Assembly: GCA_021396245.1 (NCBI GenBank)
Contig: WNYE01000107.1
Location: 1-64,000, forward strand
Direction: 5' to 3'
Length of the DNA: 64,000 nucleotides
DNA from: Sporothrix humicola
Lineage: Eukaryota > Ascomycota > Sordariomycetes > Ophiostomatales > Ophiostomataceae
A program made the position numbers and the translations under genes. A model generated the notes under the pieces. The model saw nothing but the letters and a program-made list of their open reading frames with translations, did no database searches and was not told the origin of the DNA. Below are positions 42,467 through 53,874 of this stretch, piece after piece. Position 1 is the first letter of the stretch. Each line of letters starts with the position of its first letter.

Positions 42467-45088
42467 ATGTCCGCACCCAGCCCGTCTCCGGCAGGTGAGA
42501 ACGCTCCACCGAGCGCAACTTCTTCCACTCCGGCGCCTACGTCAGCACTGCCATCCCCGGCCATTCCACAGGCCGCGCATGTTCCCTCGCCGTCACCAGG
42601 ACCAGGGCACAATCCCGGGTTGGCTCGCAGCACCAGTGCGAGCGCACTTCCATCGCCACAGAACACCGAAAGTTCATCCGGTTTCCCCGCATTACGGCCA
42701 ACAACGAATGTGACACCAGCCCCGGCCCCAAGCCCGCCGGTTGCGTCGTCGGTCACGGCCTCGGCCTCGGCACCGCCCAAGGCTCCGACTCCGGCTCCGG
42801 CCCCAACACCAGCTCAAGCGCCAGCTCCTGCTCCGGTACCGGCTCAGAAGTCGACACCAGTTCAGGCACCAGCGCCTGTAGCGGCCTCTGCCCCGCCACC
42901 AACTCATCCTCCTCGACCAGCACCACCACCCCAGCAGCGGTCGTGGCAGTCGATCGACTCTGATATTGTGGAAAAGAGATGGCAGGAGCTTACACAGCAA
43001 CACCAACAAAGCCAACGCTCCCAAAGCGTTCCGCAGCAAGTACAAACGCCACCCGCACCACCATCGCAGCAGATCCCACCCCAACAGCCACCACCACAAC
43101 CGCAGCAGCAGGTCTCGCGGCATTCCCAACCGCCGGTACCGCCCCGTCCACAGACCAAATGGAAGCCACCACTAGTGGTTCAACAACCGCAGCCACATAG
43201 GCCAGTCCAGAACACAACTCGGCCACCAGACCCGGTACATCCCCGCCGTGCGCCGATCCTGGATCGCCCACAGCAAGGCCCCGGGCCAGGCCCTATCCGT
43301 GCCGAAACAAGATTCCTCGACCCACGCGGTGGAATTCCCCATCCATCGCCAGGACACAATTATGCCCGCGAGAATCCGAAGATCCAAGACGACTATGTGC
43401 GCCTTACTTTTGCAATCGAGCAAAGCATTTCTGATGCTGTCCGGTGCGCCATGCGCCAAAATTGGCAAAAGTGTCTCCTTGGTACCAGTTTCCATCAGGG
43501 GTTTATGGTGGGTATTTGTTTTTCACCTGTTTTCTAGCCCTTGCCGGCGATGCATGGCTAACTGTTTCTGTTTATTTTAGCTTAACGCCCTGCTTGACAC
43601 CGTGCCTCCTGATGTGGCTCGGGGTTCCATCAAGGACTTCGGTGGCAAGGTGGCCAAGAACGCTGCGGCTGAGTTCATCGCGCACCTTGACGCAGCGGCC
43701 ATCGACGAGGCCGCCAGCATAATTCTAGCCAAAGCGAGCGACAAGTTTCTCGATACGGCGCTGGAGACTCGACTACGCACGATTGACGCAAAGCCGCTGA
43801 TCAATGCTCTGGCGCGTGCTGAACGGCTGGGGTACGAACCGGACGACATTGTTGAGGAACCGGTCGATGGGCAGGAGCGTGTCATCCCGCAAGTCGTACC
43901 GGAACCGCTAGCTCCTACACATTCATCGGTTGTGCCGCCTAGAAATCCACCACCTGTATCGCATATAAGGCAGTGCAGGGTATGCAATCGGGTTTTCGAC
44001 AATGAGCCACCTTATGTTTATGTAAGCTTCACAACAAAACCATCTCTGTCCATGTTTATTGGTTGTTAAGATAACTAACCATTCAATAGCATGTTGCAAA
44101 CCAAGTTTGCATGCAGAGACCAGAAGGCCAAGAGGGGTTCTTGTACTCGTGCGGCAACTGTGGTCAGGGCTTTGAAAGCAGCTATGGATTGAAATATGTG
44201 AGTGATGGAGTTATTTGTAAATACGGCCGTGTTCTGGGCTAACGTGAACAGCACGACTCCACCGGGGCCTGTAAGAAATACTCAACGCCGCCAAACGGTA
44301 CCCCGGCACCAGCCCCAGCTGCACGGCCTCCCCCTCCACAGCCTGCAGTAAGAAGATCGCCGAGTGCCCCGCAAGATATTGTGCTTCCAGCTACACGGCC
44401 TATGGCCACGCCTGTCCGACCACCGTCGTCGAAGCGGACCGAGCTGCCGTCATCACAGGTGACTGCATCGCCTATGGGGTCTGCCCATAAGACACCAACC
44501 ACAGATCCCTACGCTCACTTGACAGAGGAGCAGTTAGCCGGCCTGAATGATGAACTTCTCAGGGCCGAAAAGTCTTACAGCGAGAAATTCCGCGAGGCTG
44601 GACTCATTGAGGACCCGGTTGAACGACATGTTCAGCTCGGGAACCTGAAGAACTCGTTCGGCACTCGCCAGTCCATCATCCGCAAAAAGTGGGGAGTTAA
44701 ACTACGTGAGCGTCGGACAAAGGCTGAGATTGAGGCCGAAAAAGAGCGTATGGGCCTGTTATTCAGCAGTGCCACCAGGGCCAGGCCCCCTTACAACCGC
44801 CGGGCCACACCGCCCACGTCGCAAAATGGCGATTCTAGCAAGCGTGCGCGCACGGATGATGGGAATCCTTTCGGGACAGGCTCCCGGGGAACTGCGTTTG
44901 ATTCGGCTGAAGCCCGGCGCAAGACACCTACGCCCAGTCACGCTCTGCATGAGACACCCCGGGCACAACCTTTGCCCCGGCCGGCCAACGACGACGATAA
45001 CATGTCAGACTCGTCATCTGACAACGACGACATTCCGGCCCGCCTGCCTGACTCGGTCCGGCAAAGCTTGAGCGCGAGCCAACGGTAA
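42467..45088 (+). CDS. Pro-rich protein with twin C2HC zinc fingers
   Basis: Exons 42467-43507, 43581-44021, 44090-44197 and 44252-45088 give 808 residues. I start at the ATG at 42467 (MSAPSPSPAGEN); the frame is open from 42410 without added family sense. Residues 1-300 are Pro/Ala/Gln-rich and disordered. A conserved helical stretch starts near 315 (DDYVRLTFAIEQSISDAV) and runs to about 435. Two zinc-finger-like units follow: Cys479, Cys482, His495, Cys501 and Cys515, Cys518, His531, Cys537, each with the spacing C-x2-C-x12-H-x5-C. A further conserved block (YAHLTEEQLAGLNDELLRAE, then KKWGVKLRERR) lies around 620-690, and the end is acidic. A nuclear, chromatin or RNA role is inferred only from fingers and basic helices; I do not know the family's function. 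Confidence 0.85.
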
Positions 45089-47833
45089 TTGAGAAATACA
45101 GTCAAGATCACAACGAGTCTATCTGCGCCTCTGTTTGTTCATTTTTAGCAGTACACCACACTTCATATAAATACTCGGTAATATCTAGCAGGCGTTAGTG
45201 TAAAAGGAGCGCAAATTTATACGTTTATGGGGCGGCATAGGTCAAAACAAGAGGAGCAAATTCGTTCGTATTATTTTGGAGGCATTTCGGAGAACATTCA
45301 GGAACATAATTTTTACTGGGGGGAGTTTAGGCATTCTACCATTCACACAAAAGAGATAACATTATCAGTGTATAATGTAGTTTATCGAACATTATATGGT
45401 ATCATAATTTTTTTATTTACTCGCATTCTCTCAAATCGCAACGTAGCAAAGCCTGGTGGATAGGACATTGAATTCTGCAGTCCGTACAGCCCTCACAACC
45501 CACTGTATGCGGAAGTATTTCCATATCTCCCCTCTCATGCCCCGTCAAACTGCAGTCCAACATCCGTTTCTGTAATCCATCGAAGGTGCATTTGCTGGCC
45601 ATTGACGCGTGTTCTTTTACCCAGTGTAACACAACCTCAACTTCTTGCATGCATCTAAAATCGTGTGATTTTGACGTATGCGAAGAGGAGGAGAGGAGTG
45701 CAGGAAGTTGCTTTTTCTTGCCTCCTGTCAGAACTGGCAGGTCTAAAGGCGGGCTGGCGGCGCGTGCCTGTCCTCCTTTAGTTGTCAACAGCTTTTGAAC
45801 AGTTTTTCGACACCTTCTCTACACAGCCTATGCACTCGTCTGAAAGAAGCGTAGCGTTGTCGGGATCACAGCTTAAAAGTGAGGGGATTGTCCCTTGATT
45901 TAAGACTTCTACGATTTTAATTAGAGAAGAGTCATCTTTAAGAGAGAGAAATGGCGACTTTCTCCTCCTTCGTCGTTTTGTTTCTCCATTTTAATGTTCT
46001 GTTGAAGAAAACGTGTCGAATGTGAAGCCCACAACGAAGTTCAAGTGGTGACATCCACTGTGGATTCAGCAGTTTTAGCGCCCGCTCTTGGTGCCTTCCA
46101 CCACTCGATTTTCACTCACACAACCACTACCCACACCTTCTCCTCGACGGAAGAGGACTAACAGAGGCGGGTGGCTCCGTGGTGGCCCTTTGCTAGTGGA
46201 CATTTAGCGATGGTACTGCATGGCAGGACGTGATGTGCTACATGGATGCGATACTTTTGATACTGAACAAACATTATTAACGCATTTATGCATGCTTGCA
46301 GATGTTCATCCGGATCACAACGAAAGCGAGAACGAGATGCAGGCTACAGTCTGTGCGACAATACGCGTCAAAAAGGAAGGATAGAAGACGCAGATTTGCT
46401 GCCGGTGGGGAAGGACGTTTTGGAGGTTTGACAGGCGTCTGTGCAGTGAGAGAGTGGAAAAAATGACAGTGAGTGGAGGAGCAGCGCATGGATTGTGCAT
46501 GGGAGAATGCACGGATGGGGGGCACAGGACACCGGTTTGCGAACGAAGGAATGGAGGACGAAAATGAATGAATTTGTTACCAGGCAGAGTCGGTGAAGAA
46601 AAAGAAGAAGAAAGAAATGTCTTTAAGATGAAGAGAAGAGAGAGAGTGAAGGGCCATTTGTCTGAGGGGAAGAGGGCCATCAAGTTCTGGTCGAGGCGGG
46701 CATGTTCCAGGCTGGACGCGTATGTCAAGATTTCTTGTGCAGGTTAATAAATTTTGAATCACGGGAGATTTTGGCCAGTGGTAAGTGAGCCAATGCCCAG
46801 AATAGATTTGCTCGAAGAGAAAGATATCGGATTTTCCGGAGTACAGGTGCCGTGTGCAGTTCTGCCTGTCCAATGCCAACGCGTGTCTGCTGTCAACGGA
46901 GTATTGCCCTTTTCAGTCATGCGGGCCAGCCGTCCGTTTCGTGTCGTCGTATTTTTATTTATTTTGCTTCTGCCATGATTTGTGTCGGGCTTCCCCTCCT
47001 TTGCGTATTTTCCGGTCTTGATAAAGAGGCATGTTCTGCCCGTGCCTTCCTTGCGTTGTCCTTCTTCCTCAGGGCCGTCATTCTAGAAACTAAAAAAGGC
47101 GCCTACCACGACTTGATTCTCCATCGGTATTAAACAGGCAGGAACAGAAACAGAGAAGAAAAAGGAAGGACATCAGAAGCCATTCGCACCTTCCTGCAAC
47201 AACTGCACCCCCACGCAAAAGCCAGCAGCGTCCGTGGTATCTCCAGAACCGGAATCTGACTCCGACAATACGCTCTAGCCTGTTGTGACGCCAAACAACG
47301 TCGACAACAGAACGAAGGAAGACAAGTTGACAGGGAACACAAACACAAGGCGAAAAAGAAAAGAAACAGAAACCAAAAATTAAGTGTGCGGCAGTCAGTC
47401 AGCAAACAGAAAACAGAGCGGACCGCGGGCTGACGGCAGGAGCGACCGGCAAACCAGAAAGGCACCAAAAGCTGTAAAAGGCAGCTGCGCCCAGCCTAAA
47501 AAGACGGCGATCAGGGGACGAAACAAAGAACCAAAGAACGGACACTTTTGAAAAGACAACAAAAAAAGGGACGAACCACGAAATGAGTCGAGCCATTTGA
47601 AACCAAAAACCAATAGCCTCGCCAAGACAAAGCTGCCAATCTTTAGACGGCCTCGATCTGATTTCCGATTTCAATCTAGATCTCCCTCAATCCTCAACTT
47701 TGCTTCTCATTCTATTTACATCCGAATTCTTTCTCTCCAACTCATTCAGCCACAGCAGCAGCATCGACGACATCGAAATACACGATCATACCCTCTGCAG
47801 ACCCCGTATATACAACCACGAAGAACACAGACC
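45089..47833. other. 2.7-kb intergenic region
   Basis: A/T-rich from 45089 to 45430, then a segment with possible coding remnants on the minus strand (45417-45990, separate entry). The last 700 bases, purine-rich then C/T-rich, lead to the methyltransferase gene. Confidence 0.5.
45417..45990 (-). pseudogene. possible remnant of a Cys-rich coding gene
   Basis: Two overlapping minus-strand frames look protein-like but do not join. The upstream one (45990-45778, 70 codons) has an Arg run, a LKDDSSLIKIVEVLNQG helix and four Cys in DECIGCVEK and NCSK. The downstream one (45788-45417, about 123 codons) holds VEVVLHWVKEHASMASKC and a Cys cluster GCEGCTDCRIQC. No ATG with context, no valid donor/acceptor pair and no recognisable family link them, so a frameshifted relic is one reading and chance another. 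Confidence 0.2.
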
Positions 47834-49279
47834 ATGGGCACTCCAGGTGAAGAGGCGCACGCGCCAAGGGCGCCACAAGATGCGTCCGCACCTGCACCGA
47901 CGGCATCGGCGACAAAGACGCCCGGATACCCGCAAGACACGGCGGGGAGCTCGGCACAGTCGGAGACGCGGTCTTTAAGCAGCTTCTCGGTGGGCCTAAG
48001 TGTATGTTTTGACGCCCAGTGTGCATCTTTGTGGTCGGTAAGTTCGCTAACTGCTCTACCCGAATAGATCGACACCAACGACGACGATGACGATATTTCT
48101 AACCTTGGCGACATGGACACAGCGTAGGTACCTTTCTGCTCTATTCGATTTCGGGTAGACATGCCCGCTAACAAGACAGGCGATCGAGCATATCCGCATC
48201 ATCAAGTGTCTACGAGTTTGTCGAAGAATATGGCCGGACATACCACAAATACAAAGAAGGGAGTAAGTGATTGCCGGTCTCTGAATCTGGGTTAACGAGC
48301 CACCTGCTGACCTTACAGAATACTTATTACCAAACGACGAGGTTCGGCCGCCACTATTCTCCATCTCTTGTCTTCTTCAGCCTTAGAAGCTAACGCACAG
48401 CCCTCCTACAGCAAGAACAGAACCGCCTCGATTTACAACACCACCTAGCCACGCGACTACTCGAAGGAAAGCTGCACCTTGCGCCCATCGGCAAAGTTGA
48501 CCGCGTGCTCGACTTTGGCACAGGGACGGGCATTTGGGCCGTCGAGTTCGCCGAGCAGCACCCCGAAGCCGACATCCTGGGCACCGACTTGAGCCCTATC
48601 CAGCCCGAATACGTGCCGCCAAATCTGCGCTTCGAGGTCGACGACGTTGAAGACGAGTGGGTCTACAGCGCGCCCTTTGACTTTATCCACGGCCGATACA
48701 TCCTACCCTCCCTCAAGAACCCAAAAGCAGCTCTACAGCGAATATTCGACTATCTTAAGCCCGGCGGCTATGTTGAGATCATGGAGACGCTCATGATCAT
48801 CGAGGCGATCGACGATTCACTGCGCAACACTGTGCTCCCGCGATGGCACAATCTGATTCTAGACGGCATCCGCAAGATGGGCCGTGGCGATCCCATGGTG
48901 CCGCTCAAGACGAAGCAATGGCTCACTGAAATTGGCTTTGTTAACGTGACGGAAAAGAAGTTTGCGGTGCCGGCCAACGGCTGGGCGCGCGGCGACGAGC
49001 AAAAGATCCGCGGACACCTCATGATGACGAACCTGCTCGAGGCGGCGCAGGGCATCACGATGAGCATCTGCATGAAGGTGTGGGGGTGGAGCAAAGAAGA
49101 GGTCGAGCTGTTCTTGGTCGACGTGCGGGCCGCGCTCAAAGACCGTGCGGTCCACGGTTACGTGCCAATGTGAGTTGAGCCCCCAATCTTGATCCTCCTG
49201 TGATATGTCATTTTGTCGATTCGATGCATTTATGCTGACATACCGCAGCATCTGCGTTTACGCGCAGAAGCCGGAGTGA
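47834..49279 (+). CDS. LaeA-like SAM-dependent methyltransferase
   Basis: Six exons: 47834-48001, 48068-48123, 48180-48262, 48319-48341, 48412-49169, 49249-49279, giving 372 residues. Motif I is RVLDFGTGTGIWAVEFAE (about 141-158), followed by GTDLSPIQPEYVPPNLRFEV and DDVEDEW, the typical text of the fungal TAM/LaeA-like group. Residues 1-75 are a disordered acidic head; YEFVEEYGRTYHKYKEGKY leads into the fold. LaeA itself is a nuclear regulator of secondary metabolism, but fungi hold many such paralogues, and most are enzymes or regulators of unknown target, so I give no symbol. Exon 4 is only 23 nt, and its donor reads GTTCGG, away from the usual GTRNGT. The last exon supplies IICVYAQKPE. 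Confidence 0.88.
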
Positions 49280-50105
49280 ACGTCGGGTTATGCTGCCTGT
49301 TGGAACGCCTTTCTTAGTTGGTGGCTGGCGAGTTGGCTGGCGAGTGTGATACCATTTCTTGGACAATTCTTTTTATTTATTTTATTTTTGGATATATTTA
49401 TTGGTTTATCTCGTTGATTTCTTTCTTTTTGGATAGCATAGCGGATCAGACTTGGGCGTACGGAGAATTCTGGGATGTTGGAACATTGAAGTTGGAATAC
49501 AATTAGCAGTCTGCGAGGCTACATGCTCATGTCCTCTCAAAGCCTATTATTTTCATTGTTTGTGACGCCGAGCATCCCTCAACCAGCCCATTCCGGATTG
49601 GTGACCACCACTGCACTTATTACAACACCTTCGCCATTCCGTGGCGCAAAGTCGTTATCGTCCACGATCGCTTGCCAGCCATTTTGTTATCTTTCCCTCT
49701 TTCTACTCCGTACTGCCAAAGAGCTGCGCGATTTCTCAATTTCTCAAAGTCGCCAACCATTGCGAGCTACAGGCACGTTTTCAGCCCTGGATCAGCCTGA
49801 ACCGACGTGATCCCGGCCATCCCCACTGAATCTCCAACACGTGCGAGCTCATTCCAGCACGTTTTGACGCTATCTCGAAATACAAGCACTAGACGACGTC
49901 ACTCATAAAGATCGTCGATCACCCACCAATAATTTGTCAATCCAGTCGAAAGGTCGAATTCAACTTCATCGCTGTTTTCATCATACCGTTGTAAGATCCT
50001 GCGTTCATTGAAATGACCTTATAAAATCGGGCCCTCCTCACAGTTGTCGCGATACTTTGAATATCCTCTTGTCTCGGCATCGCTGAATTGACGATCGGCG
50101 TCACA
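49280..50105. other. intergenic region before PIN-like gene
   Basis: About 830 bp. It is A/T-rich at first (49360-49440), and the rest is the presumed promoter and leader. Nothing coding is supported. Confidence 0.6.
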
Positions 50106-51827
50106 ATGGCCTCCACCGGCCTCGTCGAGTCGTTTGTGGCGGCCATCCAGGCCAGCCTCTCGGTCCTTCTCGTCATTTTCTACGGCGGCATCGCAGCATG
50201 GCTCGGTCTCCTCAGCCCAACAAACACAAAAGCCATTTCCAAAGTGTGCGTGAGACTCTTCTTGCCTGCACTTCTCTTTACCAAAATCGGCTCGGAACTG
50301 CACAGCGGATCCGCGCATCGCTATGTCGTCGTTCTCGTCTGGGCACTCGTGTGCCATCTCATCTCTTTTGTGCTGGGAATCGCCGGCCATCTCTTACTCG
50401 GGATGCCCGACTGGACAACTGTCGCGATCATGTTCAACAACACGACAAGCTACCCTCTCCTATTGATTGGTGCACTTGACCAGACAGGAATCCTCCAGGT
50501 CCTGGTGGATGCCAGTGGTGCCGATGAGACGACGCGCCAGGCCATCGAGCGGGCCAAGTCGTACTTTCTGGTGTTTTCTACAGTGTCCAGCTGCTTGACG
50601 TTTGCAGTCGGCCCGCGATTGATGGACTCGGAACACGCTCCAGAACCAGACAACACCACCGACGATGAGGACGACGAGGGAAAGGACGACCAAGTCACGC
50701 AGCACAGCATCGATGATACCAGCGACGATGCTGATGACGAAGATGAAGAGGACGAAGATGCCTACGATGATGATGAAGACGCTACCAGTGAAGCATCTCG
50801 GCCCGTCTCCCGCAGCAGTGGATATGATCCATTGTCCGATGCGCCGCCAATTCAATATGCCCCTGTCAACGAAACGACCGGGCTCCTCTCGGGGAACAAC
50901 GCGGCCAGTGGATACAAGCCCTCGTTCCGGCAGTCCATCATTCAATTTATCGATCCTTTTGCCTCTTCGTCGAGACCACACAATGCATTCTTCCCGTCCA
51001 CCCGGCATCGGAAAAAGTCACCGTATCCGGCCGCCTCGCCAGCTAGTTCGCCGTCAGTGGACAACAGTACCAACGATCACGATCGCCGCCGTGTGTCCAT
51101 CGTGCCTCGCTCGAAATGGCGCTCGCTGGGCCCTCGAACTCGGTGGTGGCTTCTTTTCATTGCCGACTTTTTCAACGCGCCTCTCCTTGGAGCACTAGCT
51201 GGTGCTATCGTCGGCCTCACGCCGGTCCTTCACCGCGCATTCTTCAGCCCATCGTCTAATGGAGGCATCTTCACGGCATGGTTGACGGCGTCACTTGACG
51301 ACATCGGTGGATTGTTTGTGCCATTGCCTGTTGTTGTCGCCGGTGTGTCCCTCTACACAGCAGTTTGGCAGGCGAAGAAAGGCAGGCAGGCATCGAGTCA
51401 AGGCCAACGTGCAGCCAGCGACGATGGCAGCAGGGAAAAGAGCCTGCCCTTGGGTGCCGTCACCTACATTCTGCTTTTACGCTTTTTTCTCTGGCCCCTT
51501 GCATCAATTGCTGTCATCTACTGGCTTGCATCAAGAACAGAGCTCGTTGGCGACGACCCAATGTTATGGTTCGCCCTGATGCTTATGCCAACTGGCCCGC
51601 CAGCGATGAAGCTCATCACTCTCGTACAAGTGAGCAACGCTGACGACGAAGACGAAACGAGCATTGCAAAGTTGTTGACAGTAAGTCCTTTCGAATTCTG
51701 ATTCGAATTTAATTCAAACACCGTACGACAGAATATTAACAAGCAGATCTCATACCTCATCTCCCCAATACTGTCATTTGCCGTTGTCGGAAGTCTACGG
51801 GCAAGTCTCGCGAGCGTCCAAAATTGA
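50106..51827 (+). CDS. PIN-like membrane transport protein (auxin efflux carrier family)
   Basis: Exons 50106-51680 and 51747-51827 (GTAAGT, CAG) give 551 residues. The layout is that of the auxin efflux carrier family (PF03547): about five helices at residues 10-180 (with SKVCVRLFLPALLFTKIGSEL and IMFNNTTSYPLLLIGAL), a long cytosolic loop at about 185-340 that is highly acidic (DDEDEEDEDAYDDDEDAT) and then basic, and about five helices to the end (MLMPTGPPAMKLITL is the conserved second half). Fungal members sit mostly in the ER or plasma membrane, and their substrate is not settled. The start ATG at 50106 (cacaATGgc) follows an in-frame ATG at 50088 that adds only MTIGVT. Exon 2 is needed: without it the last helix (ISPILSFAVVGSL) is lost. 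Confidence 0.9.
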
Positions 51828-52036
51828 AGGCCAAGCATATTTATCAAGCAATATTTATTTTTTATTTTCTAATCAATTTTTTTTTTTTCTTTTTCTTTCT
51901 CAATGGTCATTTTATTAACCCATCGCACTCCGTTGGCTTCCACATCCGATACGCCATACCCCATATCCCCGATCCTCATGTTGTTTCCTCCTTCCTATCC
52001 CACTTATCACCCGGTATGTCTCTTGGCTCTCAAAAT

Positions 52037-53228
52037 TCAGTCAGTGGTTGTCAGGAAATCGTCGTCAAAGCTGATCTTGAGGCCGCCGACAATGTCAGCG
52101 ACCAGGTTAGCCGACTCGGGAAGTTCGCCATCCCACTGGGCGAATGGGTGCGCCATGCCTTTGTAGACGAAGAGATGGCTGCGCACCCGGAGATTGAAGA
52201 GGCGGTTGTGGTAGGCCACGCCCTCATCAATGAGCGGGTCGATCTCGGCGATGTGGACCGACGCAGGGCAGACCTTGGAAAGGACCTCGTCCGAGGCCAC
52301 AATGGGCGATGCCCGGACGTCCTCGGCGTTTTTGGCGTGGACATCGGGATCCTCACCGAGCCAAGAGAGATAGAACCACACGAGACGCTCGAGTGGGAGC
52401 ATCGGAGCAAAAGCCAATTTGCGGTAGCTGTTGTACGGGGTTTCCAGCTTGGCAGCCTCTTCTTCGTCCTTGGGTGCAACGAAAGGAACGTAGCGGGCAT
52501 CAGTCACCGGCACAATGAGGACCTGATGGCGAAGCTTGGGCATGTCCTTGTCCTGAGGCGCCATCTGGGCCACAACAGCCGCCAGACAACCGCCGGCCGA
52601 GAGACCGCCAACGGCAATCTTGTTCTTGTCGATGCCGAGCTCGTCGGCGTTGGAAACGATCCACTTTAGTGCCGTCCAGCTGTCTGTAGCGGGCACAGGG
52701 TGAGGGAACTCGGGGGCCAGGCGGTAGGCAACGTTGGCGACGAGGCAGGGAGTGGCCTTGCAGATACGACGGCACATCGAGTCGTCGTCGTCCAGACCGC
52801 CGAGGACGAAGCCACCGCCATGGTAGTTGACGTACACGGGCAGCTTCTTGCCGTCGGCTTCCTCGAAGCCCTCGGGGCGGTAGAGGCGAATTTCGATCTC
52901 GCCCGCAGGCTCAGTCACAGGGACCGTGTGGCTCGAGATGTGGCCAATGGGGCAGAATGGGGCGGCAACCTTCTCGCGAGGGAAGCTGTACTTGGTGCGG
53001 TCGGCATTGAACTCGTCGTATGTAACCTGGTCCGCACGGAGGCAATCGGCTGTTTTCTGTTAGAACTGGATGATGCTTGAGGATTCCTTCTCTACGTATT
53101 CCCCACTTACCCTGGTACTTGTTGTATATCTCCTTCACCTTGTCGTCCACCAGGTGCTCGATGGAAGGGTGAAGAGCGTTGATGGGAGCGGCATTGTTGG
53201 CCGCCTCAGAGTTGGGAATGTCGCCCAT
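52037..53228 (-). CDS. alpha/beta-hydrolase, HSL/carboxylesterase type
   Basis: Exon 1 (53228-53111) and exon 2 (53049-52037) are joined over a 61-nt intron (GTAAGT, CTAAC branch, CAG) to give 376 residues. The alpha/beta-hydrolase_3 fold (PF07859) shows YHGGGFVLGG (oxyanion motif, 116-119), GLSAGG with nucleophile Ser190, EIDPL with Asp310, and GMAHPF with His340, so the catalytic triad looks whole. The N-terminal 80 residues are a cap-like helix region (HPSIEHLVDDKVKEIYNKY). No secretion signal is seen, so an intracellular esterase or lipase acting on small acyl esters is inferred. The 3' end lies 210 bp from that of the PIN-like gene. Confidence 0.93.
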
Positions 53229-53874
53229 TGTTGCTGAGTATGGGGGTAGAAGCGATTTCAAGAAGAGTTCAAAGTTTTCTGTATGAATTGCTTTTGAGAG
53301 AAACTATAGGAGTATTGAAAGATGTTAATTGTTAGTACTGAGTGTTGTCTAGAAGAGAGAGTTTGGGAAGGGGGCAGAGCTGCTTTTATATCTGTAGAAA
53401 AGAGCCTGCTTCGTCACTGCTGGGAGCTTCTTCCAAAGAGTAAGCTATAAGTAACACGGAAGTGTGACGGGTTAGAGTCTGGATGTGAGAAGAAGGTGAG
53501 GAAGGTCTTAAGGCAGACCTCTTTTACGATGTCAAGGGACAGTGAGGCCGAAATGATACTGGAGTCACAAGAGTCTGAATAACTTACATCGGATTTCCGC
53601 TACATGATGAAATCGTGCTCTGTTTTCAAAACTAAGATCAAATTTACGCATTGCCTGCCCTCACACGTCGTTCAAAATTCCATCAGATAGCAGATCACAC
53701 ACGGCTGACCCCCACGGTACCTTTGTCGTTATGACGTTTGTGGACCTTTCTGTGGGATGCAGGTGTCACGCCTTTTACAAGGAGACGTAAGGCTCAGATC
53801 AGGCTTGATTCCCTATCGACTTCATCTCACAGATTATCTATGAATACCACTGCCATAAACACCATTGTGCAAAT
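53229..53874. other. intergenic and esterase promoter
   Basis: About 650 bp between two minus-strand genes. It contains a TATA-like box for the esterase gene (separate entry). Nothing coding is supported. Confidence 0.6.
53385..53390 (-). promoter_or_regulatory. TATA-like box of esterase gene
   Basis: On the minus strand the sequence reads CAGATATAAAAGCAG, a good TATA box about 160 bp upstream of the esterase start codon. This spacing would place the transcription start near 53355. Confidence 0.4.
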
